Shown here piece by piece: positions 1 through 6,767 of a stretch of DNA of 18,977 nt. The stretch is from JBMYQA01 sp049600855 (GTDB lineage Bacteria; Bacteroidota; Bacteroidia; Cytophagales; Flammeovirgaceae). The notes under the pieces were generated by a model, which did no database searches, was not told the origin of the DNA, and saw only the letters and a program-made list of their open reading frames with translations. Both the position numbers and the translations under genes were made by a program. How positions within the stretch are numbered: the first letter of the stretch is position 1; every line of letters starts with the position of its first letter. The stretch spans positions 1 to 18,977 of the forward strand of contig JBMYQA010000101.1 in NCBI GenBank assembly GCA_049600855.1. The letters are read 5' to 3'.

Positions 1-971
1 GTGGCCTTATAAAACCATTGTTGTAAGCTCACGTATTGGTTGTTGTCAGAAGAAAACATCTTGCCCGTTAAAAAGCTCTGCTTCCAATATAGCTGATCTT
101 CAAACTTTAATTCATCAGGAGCGGTTTGGGGATTTATTTTAGCAAATGCGGCTTGGTGATTACCATCCAACTTTTTCTCCACCCAAGGGGTAATTACGCC
201 CATTTCGTGCTGAACAAACAATAACATATTTCCTCCCCCATCAGGAATTAAACGATACATCCGATCAGTTTGTCCACTCGACCAATCGTATTGCGCTTCG
301 TAAACCACTTCCCAAGGTTTTAAATCATAAGTCAGCACATAGCCCTTTTCAAGATTTTTTAAGGTAATGTCGATAGGGTTCAGCTCAATTTGTTGATCTC
401 TCGGTCGCTCATGAATGGTTGCCTTCCCTTGAGCGGCGTGTTCGCCATCTACTTGATAATCTTGAATGCCTAAAAACTGTTCGATTTTCTTTTCGAGAAA
501 CTTTGCATCATCCACACTATTGATTGAGGGCCCAGAAGCAAACTTTTTATCCATTCCTTTTTTATCGCGCATCCAAAGTTCATACGAATAGTTTGTGCCA
601 TTTTTCCCGCTACTCACTTTTTCTTTCACATAAAACTGGACAATATCTTTTACAGATACCGTTTTTGCTCCTTTCCAGGGAAGTGGGGCAAAGCTAATCC
701 CGATTTCCTCTTTGGAAACACGGATATACGTTCTATTGACAAAGAGACAAATGGTGTAATAGGTTAAACCAACTCCTACCGCAACATGAATAATTGGAAA
801 AACCATCATTAAGACGTTTCCACTAGCTCCCGCCATGGTATACCAAAACACGAGGAAACCATTCCAAAACAAACAGAAGAATACCAAGAAATAAGCCTGA
901 CAAGCCATCCATCGGTAAGAAATGATCAGTTCTCCCCCTTCTTCAGTAATTTGATATTTTTCATTAGCCAT
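1..971 (-). CDS. DUF4178-like membrane-anchored protein (3' end cut off)
   Basis: Reading from ATG at 971, 323 codons are open to the window edge, so the C-terminus is missing. After a short polar start (MANEKYQITEEGGELIISYR), two hydrophobic segments at about residues 21-50 and 52-76 suggest a membrane hairpin. A soluble part follows. Residues about 200-270 contain 'LKPWEVVYEAQYDWSSG', then 'YRLI', 'LLFVQHEMG' and 'ITPWVEKKL', which resembles the DUF4178 pattern (W.V......Y.W..G....Y.L). The domain has no known biochemical role. The gene lies 73 nt after the dihydroorotase-like gene on the same strand and could be cotranscribed with it. In some Bacteroidota, DUF4178 genes sit near DUF350 and spermidine-synthase-like genes, but that neighbourhood would be outside this window. 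The reading frame is secure; the family call is from memory and moderate. Confidence 0.7.
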   Translation of the reverse strand, partial: MANEKYQITEEGGELIISYRWMACQAYFLVFFCLFWNGFLVFWYTMAGASGNVLMMVFPIIHVAVGVGLTYYTICLFVNRTYIRVSKEEIGISFAPLPWKGAKTVSVKDIVQFYVKEKVSSGKNGTNYSYELWMRDKKGMDKKFASGPSINSVDDAKFLEKKIEQFLGIQDYQVDGEHAAQGKATIHERPRDQQIELNPIDITLKNLEKGYVLTYDLKPWEVVYEAQYDWSSGQTDRMYRLIPDGGGNMLLFVQHEMGVITPWVEKKLDGNHQAAFAKINPQTAPDELKFEDQLYWKQSFLTGKMFSSDNNQYVSLQQWFYKA

Positions 972-1044
972 ATGCGTTGCGCTCTTTAGTTTAAACCCCA
1001 GTAAAAGTAAACACGGGCATTTAGCTAAAGATAACAAATGCTGA

Positions 1045-2325
1045 TTAACTCTTCAACTCCTCAGCAAACCAATGAACTATTCCATTAATTATGCCTAAGG
1101 ATTTTCCTTTAAAGGTAGTTCCTACAAACGGGGTGTTTTTTGACTTTGATTGGATATGTTGTTGTTGGAACTCCCATTCAAGAGTTTCACTAAATAAAGT
1201 CAGCTTTGCGGGTTGTCCTACTTTTATCGAAGGTTGTGCTAAACCTAAAATGGCACGTGGGCTTGTCGTCAACTTTTCAAGCACTACCTCCGTGGAGATA
1301 TAATCAGGGCGATGAGTCATCACTGCTGCGAAAGCGGTTTCTAGCCCCAATATTCCAAAATCTGCTAAATCAAATTCCAGCTTTTTACTTTCCTCATCGT
1401 GCGGCGCATGACTCGTACAAATGGCATCTATTGTTCCATCTGCTAAGCCTTGCCACAAAGCCTCCTGATCTGCTTTAGCGCGAAACGGAGGCCGTACTTT
1501 TAAATTGGTATCAAAGCCAAATAGATCTTGATCTGTAAATACCAATTGATGTGCTGCTACATCGCAAGTTACTCGCAATCCTTCTTTTTTAGCTCCGCGA
1601 ATTAATTCCACGCCACGCGCTGTAGAAATGGTAGAAAAGTGGATACGGCCATCCGTATATTTAAGTAATTCAATATCGCGAATGATGGCGAGTTCTTCCG
1701 ACAAGCTTGGAATCGCTTTGGTTCCCAACATGGTACTCACCTCGCCTTCATGCATTTGCCCATTTGGACTAATTTCGCGCAACTCAGGTAAGGTGATGAG
1801 TAAGCCATTGACTGTCTGTAAATACTGTAAAGAAAGCAACATGATTTCCGAAGAGGCAATTGGATAAATGCCATCTGAAAACGCTTTTGCCCCAGCTTGA
1901 TGTAAATCAATCATCTCGGTGATTTGTTCTCCCCTCGTCTCTTTTGTCAATGCAGCAATGGGGTGCAAGTCTATTCCTTTAAACTTACTCTGATTAATGA
2001 TGTATTGGACTGCATCCCTAGTTTGAATGGTCGGATTAGTATTGGGTAATACGGCAATATCTGTAAATCCCCCTACTTTTGCTGAGTTAGTTAAACTACT
2101 CAAATCATCCTTGTATTCAAATCCTGGTTCATTCAAGGCAGCTCTTAAATCACACCAACCCGGTGATACCGTTAAGTCATCCAGCTGAATTCGAGTAACT
2201 GCTTTCGTAATATCAGGTGCAATTTCTTCTATTAACCCATTGGCAACCCTCATATCCATTACTTGTTGGTGATGAGGACTTGTGGGATCGAGTATCTTGA
2301 CGTTTTGGAGGATGAACTCAGACAT
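1045..2325 (-). CDS. pyrC: dihydroorotase-like protein lacking the metal site (probable pseudoenzyme)
   Basis: A 426-residue amidohydrolase-fold protein aligning over its whole length with class I dihydroorotases, the third enzyme of pyrimidine synthesis. The framework is kept: SPGWCDL at 54-60, EPGFEYKDD at 66-74, LPNTNPTIQTRD at 93-104, VRPPFR at 277-282, SHAPHDEE at 305-312. The metal ligands are not. The HxH pair reads R61-A62-A63, the second Asp of FSDDG is G152, the HxE histidine is L179, the His of HVST is T232, and the catalytic Asp of TDHAPH is S305. Activity is therefore unlikely. Such paralogues are familiar in Bacteroidota and are usually annotated as dihydroorotase; Pseudomonas PyrC' is a comparable non-catalytic partner of aspartate transcarbamoylase. 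The start at 2325 (MSEFILQN) is chosen because the frame's upstream Met at 2421 adds 32 residues unlike the family and would lie upstream of the candidate promoter at 2377-2384. Confidence 0.88.
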   Translation of the reverse strand: MSEFILQNVKILDPTSPHHQQVMDMRVANGLIEEIAPDITKAVTRIQLDDLTVSPGWCDLRAALNEPGFEYKDDLSSLTNSAKVGGFTDIAVLPNTNPTIQTRDAVQYIINQSKFKGIDLHPIAALTKETRGEQITEMIDLHQAGAKAFSDGIYPIASSEIMLLSLQYLQTVNGLLITLPELREISPNGQMHEGEVSTMLGTKAIPSLSEELAIIRDIELLKYTDGRIHFSTISTARGVELIRGAKKEGLRVTCDVAAHQLVFTDQDLFGFDTNLKVRPPFRAKADQEALWQGLADGTIDAICTSHAPHDEESKKLEFDLADFGILGLETAFAAVMTHRPDYISTEVVLEKLTTSPRAILGLAQPSIKVGQPAKLTLFSETLEWEFQQQHIQSKSKNTPFVGTTFKGKSLGIINGIVHWFAEELKS

Positions 2326-2765
2326 AAGAGAAGTATTTGAAGAGATAATGGACCGAATGATTCTTAAAAATTCGGGCAAAGTTAAAAATCTGCTTATAAA
2401 AACAGATGAGTTGTGCGACAAAAATAGCGTTTACTGAATGAGTAGTAGAGGATATCAGTATGGTTAAAAACGAGCTTTCCCCCCAGTCTTCTTAGAGTTC
2501 TGCTATCCCAAGTAAAAAAAAGTGGCTTTTAACGGTTTTATTTGTATACTAGCCTTTGTGTTTTAGGTAATGCTTCAAATATTGCTTGAACAGGAAGAAA
2601 TTTTGTACATAAAAGCGGAAAACGATTCACAAATAAATCATTCTTGATGTGATTCAACAAAAACTTATTTTAATGCTTTTCTCTTTCATGTTCTTTTATC
2701 CTAAAACATTTTTCTATATTTTGCGATTGAATTATCTGAGTGTAAAACACTTTTAAGCCTATAAC
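2326..2765. other. intergenic region between divergent genes
   Basis: An AT-rich 440-nt gap between the dihydroorotase-like gene (minus) and the lipoprotein gene (plus). It must hold both promoters. The minus-strand box at 2377-2384 is the best candidate. For the plus strand, TATATTTTG at 2715-2723 is one base from TAnnTTTG (three bases between TA and TTTG) and is well placed 42 nt before the lipoprotein ATG, but has no matching TTG upstream. No credible small gene or RNA structure was seen. Confidence 0.5.
2377..2384 (-). promoter_or_regulatory. candidate -7 promoter box for the dihydroorotase-like gene
   Basis: On the minus strand the bases read TAACTTTG followed by C, an exact match to the Bacteroidota -7 element TAnnTTTG. 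Transcription would start near 2370, about 45 nt before the ATG at 2325. No clear TTG -33 element is seen at the usual spacing, so this rests on one box. Confidence 0.4.
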
Positions 2766-3680
2766 ATGAAGTATTTATATCTGGGATTTTTTGCAGCATT
2801 GTTTGTGCTTTCTGGTTGCGGTCCTGATCAGGGCAAAAACGATGGCGAAAATGGCCAAAACGGTGATCCTAATTCAGGACAGGACACCAATGTTATTGTA
2901 ATGTCGGATGAAATCATCAATGACATTATTCAGTCAATCCCCTCTCCTTTAGAAATTACCACCCTTATTCAAGAGGGCGGAGCTATTTACAACAGAGATT
3001 ATCTGAATGATCCAGATAATGCCTCTCAATATTCAACAAACTTCCAAAAAGCCATCAATTTAGGTATTTATGGTACTGATCTTGGCTTTGCCAACATCTA
3101 TGGCATGAATCAAGACGCGTTGAATTACTTAAAAGTGGTGCGTTCAATGGCTGAAGGCTTAAGCATCGGTCAATTCTTTGATTATTCTACCCTAAAGCGA
3201 TTAGCTGAAAGTTCTGATAACTTAGATTCGTTAATCCTTACGACTACGCAAAATTTTGAAAAAATCAACTTTCATTTACGGGAACAAAAGCGAGAAAGCT
3301 TAAGTATCTTATTATTAACTGGTGGTTGGATAGAAGCGACCTTACTTACGTGTACGGTTTATCATAAAAGTAAGGAACAAAATAATGCATTGAGAGATAA
3401 AATCGGTGAGCAGAAAATTGTGCTCGGCCAGTTATTACTTGTATTGGATGTTTATCGAAATAAGCCTGATTTTCCAGAGTTAATTGACGATTTAAGAGAG
3501 TTGCAAAAAGTTTACGATGATATTGAAATTGAAACCAAGTTTATGGAACCAGAAATGGTAGAAAAAGATGGTGAACTTGTTTTCGTTGATAAGAGTATCA
3601 GTGAGATTAACATTGACGATAACCACGTCAATCAAATTACGAGTCTCTTGCAATCCATTCGTGAGAAATTGACCAAGTAA
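2766..3680 (+). CDS. conserved lipoprotein of unknown function
   Basis: A 304-residue predicted lipoprotein. The N-terminus has a short hydrophobic signal and the lipobox LSGC with the acylated cysteine at residue 18. A low-complexity Gly/Asn/Asp linker follows (about 19-42), likely a flexible tether. The mature part looks mostly helical. The segments IPSPLEITTLI and NLGIYGTDLGFANIYG, and later LLLTGGWIEA, match a pattern I recall from uncharacterised Bacteroidota lipoproteins, but I know of no function. There is no metal-binding, protease or glycosidase motif. No Shine-Dalgarno sequence precedes the ATG, as is usual in this phylum. The gene appears to stand alone: it is followed 13 nt after its stop by a long inverted repeat and then by a strong terminator, and the next gene, murI, is functionally unrelated. 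Confidence 0.88.
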   Translation: MKYLYLGFFAALFVLSGCGPDQGKNDGENGQNGDPNSGQDTNVIVMSDEIINDIIQSIPSPLEITTLIQEGGAIYNRDYLNDPDNASQYSTNFQKAINLGIYGTDLGFANIYGMNQDALNYLKVVRSMAEGLSIGQFFDYSTLKRLAESSDNLDSLILTTTQNFEKINFHLREQKRESLSILLLTGGWIEATLLTCTVYHKSKEQNNALRDKIGEQKIVLGQLLLVLDVYRNKPDFPELIDDLRELQKVYDDIEIETKFMEPEMVEKDGELVFVDKSISEINIDDNHVNQITSLLQSIREKLTK

Positions 3681-3693
3681 TTATCCTTTTTAA

Positions 3694-3772
3694 TAGTGTT
3701 TATCACGAGTGATTGATTAGGTGAAAAAGTCTAGTGATTTTCCCTATAACAAACCATTCGTGATAAACACTA
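3694..3772. repeat. 15-bp perfect inverted repeat, 49-nt spacer
   Basis: Left arm 3694-3708 (TAGTGTTTATCACGA) is exactly complementary to right arm 3758-3772. The spacer 3709-3757 carries a direct repeat AGTGATT at 3709-3715 and 3733-3739. The structure begins 13 nt after the lipoprotein stop and ends 4 nt before the terminator stem. It could be a 3'-UTR stem-loop protecting the lipoprotein mRNA, an operator, or a relic of a small mobile element; the sequence does not decide between them. Confidence 0.8.
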
Positions 3773-3776
3773 ATAG

Positions 3777-3815
3777 AAAAAGAGGAGTATGCCCGTATCA
3801 TGCTCCTCTTTTTTT
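3777..3815. terminator. Rho-independent terminator after the lipoprotein gene
   Basis: Stem arms 3777-3791 and 3799-3813 pair over 15 bp (core AGAGGAG with CTCCTCT; one G-U pair at 3788/3802), with a 7-nt loop and seven T residues at 3809-3815. The A-run on the left arm means it could also work on the minus strand. It ends the lipoprotein transcript, so murI needs its own promoter or readthrough. It also lies inside the long open frame that begins at GTG 3721, which argues against that start for murI. Confidence 0.85.
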
Positions 3816-3852
3816 GTACTTTTTAACTCACCTCGACCATTCACTGACAACT

Positions 3853-4668
3853 TTGAAACAGACACAACCCATCGGAATTTTCGACAGTGGTATAGGAGGA
3901 TTAACGCTTGCTCAAGCAATTCACAAACTTTTGCCACAGGAAAACCTGATCTATTTTGGCGATACGGCACATTTGCCTTATGGCGATAAATCTACTCCAG
4001 CTATACAGGCATACGCCGTAAAAATCTGCGACTTGCTCATCCAACAAAACTGTAAACTCATTCTCATTGCTTGTAACTCCGCTTCCGCAGCAGCTTATGA
4101 ACTAATCAAAGCTTATACGGCCAGTAAAGCTAAAGTGATAAACGTAATTGATCCTGTTGTAAATTATATTACTGCGCATTACCACGCACAACAAATTGGT
4201 TTAATCGGCACGAGAGCTACTGTAAAAGCGGGGACCTATCGAGAAAAAATCAAGAAAAAAAACAGCAGTATCAAACTCAAATCAATGGCTACTCCTCTAC
4301 TAGCCCCAATGATTGAAGATGGATTTTACCACAATAACGTGAGTAAAGTGGTGATCCATAAATATTTATCTAGCAGTAAATTAAAAGGCATTCAAGCCCT
4401 CATTTTAGCTTGTACACACTATCCGCTCATCAAGGATGATATCGCAGTGTTTTACCAAGAACAAGCGCCTGTTGACATTATTGATGGCAGTTCCATTGTC
4501 GCTAAAGAGGTAAAAGCATATTTAGCAAATCATCAGTTATTAAATGCCTCGTCAGCAATGCCTTCTTTGAAATTTTACGTATCCGATTATACCCAATCTT
4601 TTGAAGCCTCCACGAAGATTTTCTTCGGAAAACGGGTACATTTAGAACAATACAAACTTTGGGAATAG
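3853..4668 (+). CDS. murI: glutamate racemase
   Basis: Cytoplasmic cofactor-independent racemase that makes D-glutamate for peptidoglycan. Counted from TTG 3853 the protein has 271 residues, normal for MurI. Visible motifs are PIGIFDSGIGG at the N-terminus (Asp11, Ser12), YFGDTAHLPYG, the first catalytic cysteine in ACNSASA (Cys74; many homologues read ACNTAS), and the second in LACTHYPL (Cys187, followed by His189). The frame is open further up, to GTG 3721, but the 44 extra residues are unlike the family and overlap the 15-bp inverted repeat and the terminator, so TTG 3853 is the better start. No Shine-Dalgarno sequence is seen. The stop codon directly abuts the stop of the convergent leucine-rich-repeat gene. 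A 7-bp stem at 4671-4691 is the only terminator-like structure after it. Confidence 0.93.
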   Translation: MKQTQPIGIFDSGIGGLTLAQAIHKLLPQENLIYFGDTAHLPYGDKSTPAIQAYAVKICDLLIQQNCKLILIACNSASAAAYELIKAYTASKAKVINVIDPVVNYITAHYHAQQIGLIGTRATVKAGTYREKIKKKNSSIKLKSMATPLLAPMIEDGFYHNNVSKVVIHKYLSSSKLKGIQALILACTHYPLIKDDIAVFYQEQAPVDIIDGSSIVAKEVKAYLANHQLLNASSAMPSLKFYVSDYTQSFEASTKIFFGKRVHLEQYKLWE

Positions 4669-6285
4669 TTAAACATGAATTTCGCATGTTTCACCAAACC
4701 ATTCACGTAATTGACTGTAGGCATTTTCGGGCAAACCATTTCTCCTGAATACCATTTGTTGGAGCCCTTTTAGCTTTTTTAAACCCTGAGGCAATTCTTC
4801 GAAGGATATAAATCGCATCCAAAGGCTGCTCAATTGAGGTAATTCAGCAAGTAAGCTTAAGGTTTGTTCCCAGTCTTCAATTTTGGTATTATCAAGGTGA
4901 AGCACTTTAAGATTAGCTAACTCACAAAAATTGGCTGGCAAAGCCTGAATTGGATTATTGCTCAAATCGAGGTGCTCTAAACTGCTAAGCCTACTGTAAT
5001 CCCCCGCCAACTCTCGAATGGCATTACTTCTCAACTCCAAGTACTTGAGTTGAGGTAAGGTAAATATGCCTTTAGGCATTTCCTCTAAGTTATTATCCGT
5101 CAACTTCAATACTTGCAGACTTTCCATTCCCGATAAATCTGTAGGAAAGCTATAGGAAGCAGAATAAATTTGGTTATGCTCCAGATAAAGTTGTTGCAAC
5201 TGTTTAAGCCGATTAAAAGCGGGAGTAATTCTGACCAACTTATTGTGCTTGCAAGACAACACTTTTAATGCATGTAATTCTCCAATTTCTTTAGGAAAAT
5301 CTAATAAACGATTATGATTCATCTGGAGTCGCTTAAGATTTTTCCAATTCCCAATCCCAGTAGGTAAAGCTCGCAAATCATTATGGCTCGCTTCCAAATA
5401 TTCGATGGTTTTCCACTCCTTTATGGTGTGAGGTAGCTCAGTTAGGCCACAGCGAGATAAATCTATCCACTTCAATGCTGACCACGCTCCTACTCCACTT
5501 GGTAGAGATTGTATGGCGCAATCCCTTAAGTCCATCCATTCAAGTGCTGGTAATTTCGTTATTTCCTTTGGTAATGATTTGATCGGAGTTCCCCGTAAGG
5601 AAATGCTGTTGAGCGCCGTTAATTCCTGAATACCCTCTAACGTGTCTAAAGCAGTGTGTTCGAGATGAATGCGTTCAAGGTGTGGTAATTGCCCTAGAGT
5701 TTTGGGAAAACTACGGATTGGATTTCCACCAATAAATAAGCGCTTCAATTTTTGTAAAGAACTAATGGATGGCGGTAGTTGTGTGAGTTGGTTATGGGAA
5801 AGGTCGAGTCGTTCTACATTGGGAGGGAAGGGGAAATCATCAGGAATTGGTGCAGCGGGATTATAAGCTAATGTTAATTCCTTTAATCTTTCAAGCGTGC
5901 CTAGTTGTAAGCTTAAGGAATGGTATCCACAAGCTAGTTCAAGGCTTTCGAGCTGATTTAGCAGAGCAATTTCATCAGGTAGTAGTTCCATCTCAACATT
6001 TTCATCACTGCATATGTAAAGCTGTTTTAAGTTGCGAAGTTCGAAGATTTCAGGAGGAAAGGACTCAAATCGGGCTTCATCTAGTATTAATATTTCTAGC
6101 TTTTCCAGTTGCGTAAAGCTTGCAGGTAATTGCTTCAAGTAAGCATAATGAATCTCTAGCTTCCTTAAATTTTTCAATTCACCAATACGCTCAGGAAGCT
6201 CATCGATGTGCGTTGTGACCACCAATTCTTCAACAGAAAGGGGATGAGTTAAGGCTTTCGCTAAACTGTCGGGTAAGTCTCCCAT
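4669..6285 (-). CDS. leucine-rich-repeat protein, no signal peptide
   Basis: A 538-residue protein made almost entirely of about 21 leucine-rich repeats, mostly 23 residues long, of the bacterial type LxxLxxLxLxxNxLxxLPxxI. Clear examples are 'VERLDLSHNQLTQLPPSI', 'LKYLELRSNAIRELAG' and 'LEHLDLSNNPIQALPANF'. There is no signal peptide, transmembrane segment, kinase, GTPase or other attached domain, so it is probably a cytoplasmic protein-binding solenoid; the partner is unknown. The start is taken at ATG 6285 (MGDLPDSL). The frame extends 7 codons further to a TTG at 6306 inside an A/T tract, which looks less likely. The last repeat is irregular and the protein ends in EIHV. The gene is convergent with murI with no spacing and has its own 5' region, so it is probably a single-gene transcript. 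Confidence 0.9.
   Translation of the reverse strand: MGDLPDSLAKALTHPLSVEELVVTTHIDELPERIGELKNLRKLEIHYAYLKQLPASFTQLEKLEILILDEARFESFPPEIFELRNLKQLYICSDENVEMELLPDEIALLNQLESLELACGYHSLSLQLGTLERLKELTLAYNPAAPIPDDFPFPPNVERLDLSHNQLTQLPPSISSLQKLKRLFIGGNPIRSFPKTLGQLPHLERIHLEHTALDTLEGIQELTALNSISLRGTPIKSLPKEITKLPALEWMDLRDCAIQSLPSGVGAWSALKWIDLSRCGLTELPHTIKEWKTIEYLEASHNDLRALPTGIGNWKNLKRLQMNHNRLLDFPKEIGELHALKVLSCKHNKLVRITPAFNRLKQLQQLYLEHNQIYSASYSFPTDLSGMESLQVLKLTDNNLEEMPKGIFTLPQLKYLELRSNAIRELAGDYSRLSSLEHLDLSNNPIQALPANFCELANLKVLHLDNTKIEDWEQTLSLLAELPQLSSLWMRFISFEELPQGLKKLKGLQQMVFRRNGLPENAYSQLREWFGETCEIHV
4671..4691 (+). terminator. weak hairpin after murI
   Basis: AAACATG at 4671-4677 pairs with CATGTTT at 4685-4691 around a 7-nt loop, two bases after the murI stop. 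The stem is AT-rich and has only three T residues at its end. It lies inside the last codons of the opposite gene, so it may simply be coding sequence. Confidence 0.2.
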
Positions 6286-6637
6286 GAAAATTCTATTTTT
6301 TTTCAAAAAAAATTTTGAAGTGTAATTTTCTTAGAATGCCTATATTCTAATTTTAACCTAAATATTAGGCATAACTACCTTATTTGGCATTTTTTATTCA
6401 CAAAACATTTTATTACATGCTATAAAAGTGGATCATGCTCCAAACTTTTAACTGTAGTTAAAAAGCATATCAAACGAAAAGCCAAAAGCAAACTAGCATT
6501 GAAATAGTACAAATTTCTTCGGTTTTATTGACAAGGATTGCGTAATATTTTTTGATAAAAAATTTTGTTTTTTCAATTTTCAACTCGTCATTTACTTCCG
6601 AATTCAACAAAACGTTCATTTTATTACAAAACAACTA
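6286..6637. other. intergenic region between the LRR gene and the leu leader
   Basis: An AT-rich divergent region of 352 nt with no credible gene. An imperfect palindrome lies 51 nt upstream of the LRR start: ATGCCTA at 6336-6342 pairs with TAGGCAT at 6366-6372, with four more pairs after one bulged base and a 14-nt loop. No exact TAnnTTTG box is found for either gene. A near match for the leu leader is listed separately at 6528-6554. Confidence 0.5.
6528..6554 (+). promoter_or_regulatory. possible promoter of the leu leader
   Basis: TTG at 6528-6530 (within TTGACA) is followed 15 nt later by TATTTTTTG at 6546-6554, one base longer than TAnnTTTG. The distance from TTG to TTTG (20 nt) is close to that of Bacteroidota promoters. 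It would put the transcript start near 6560, some 78 nt before the leader ATG. Weak, because the region is T-rich. Confidence 0.25.
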
Positions 6638-6733
6638 ATGGTATCATTTCACCTGAGCCTGCTTCCAAGTTTACGACTGAACCTACTACTCGTTAGGTGC
6701 GGATGGTTGGCCTTTGGTAAAAAAGTAAAGTGA
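6638..6733 (+). CDS. leuL: leucine-rich leader peptide of the leu operon attenuator
   Basis: A 31-codon frame from ATG 6638 to TGA 6731-6733. Nine of 31 residues are leucine (positions 6, 8, 9, 12, 14, 16, 17, 18, 24), with a core of LNLLLV at residues 14-19 encoded by CTG-AAC-CTA-CTA-CTC-GTT. The codons are varied (CTG, CTT, TTA, CTA, CTC, TTG), so it would sense more than one tRNA-Leu isoacceptor. It lies 87 nt upstream of leuC and directly before alternative antiterminator and terminator stems, the classic layout of a ribosome-stalling attenuator. The peptide itself is probably without function; residues 20-27 (RCGWLAFG) are dictated by the antiterminator strand, which the codons for C21-G27 encode. 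No Shine-Dalgarno sequence is seen; AAAACAACTA precedes the ATG. Confidence 0.88.
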   Translation: MVSFHLSLLPSLRLNLLLVRCGWLAFGKKVK

Positions 6734-6767
6734 TACTTTCAATATAGTTCCAAACTCGATCATCCGC
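6699..6767 (+). promoter_or_regulatory. antiterminator stem of the leu attenuator
   Basis: Bases 6699-6710 (GCGGATGGTTGG) pair with 6756-6767 over 12 bp, three of them G-U pairs. After an internal loop of two bases against one, 6713-6717 (TTTGG) pair with 6750-6754 (CCAAA) over 5 bp. The right strand takes CCGC (6764-6767) from the terminator's 5' arm, so the two structures exclude each other. A ribosome stalled at Leu16-Leu18 (6683-6691) would leave 6699-6710 largely free and allow this stem. One that reaches the TGA at 6731 would cover or disrupt it. A small competing hairpin, ACCTA 6681-6685 with TAGGT 6694-6698, could act as the 1:2 pause structure. Confidence 0.8.

Noticed and set aside
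1628..1867. Open frames on the opposite strand inside the dihydroorotase-like, LRR, leu, OmpA and SUMF1-vWA genes
   Set aside because: They are shadows of strongly supported genes and show no domain motifs of their own.
2326..2421. N-terminal extension of the dihydroorotase-like protein from an upstream ATG at 2421
   Set aside because: The 32 extra residues do not resemble the family, and an exact TAnnTTTG promoter box (2377-2384) lies within it.
3721..3815. Insertion-sequence end or integration site at the 15-bp inverted repeat
   Set aside because: There is no transposase, target-site duplication or second copy in the window; the position after a stop codon suits an RNA structure better.
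6286..6306. TTG start seven codons upstream of the LRR gene ATG
   Set aside because: A rare start in a poly-A/T tract when a good ATG lies just downstream.
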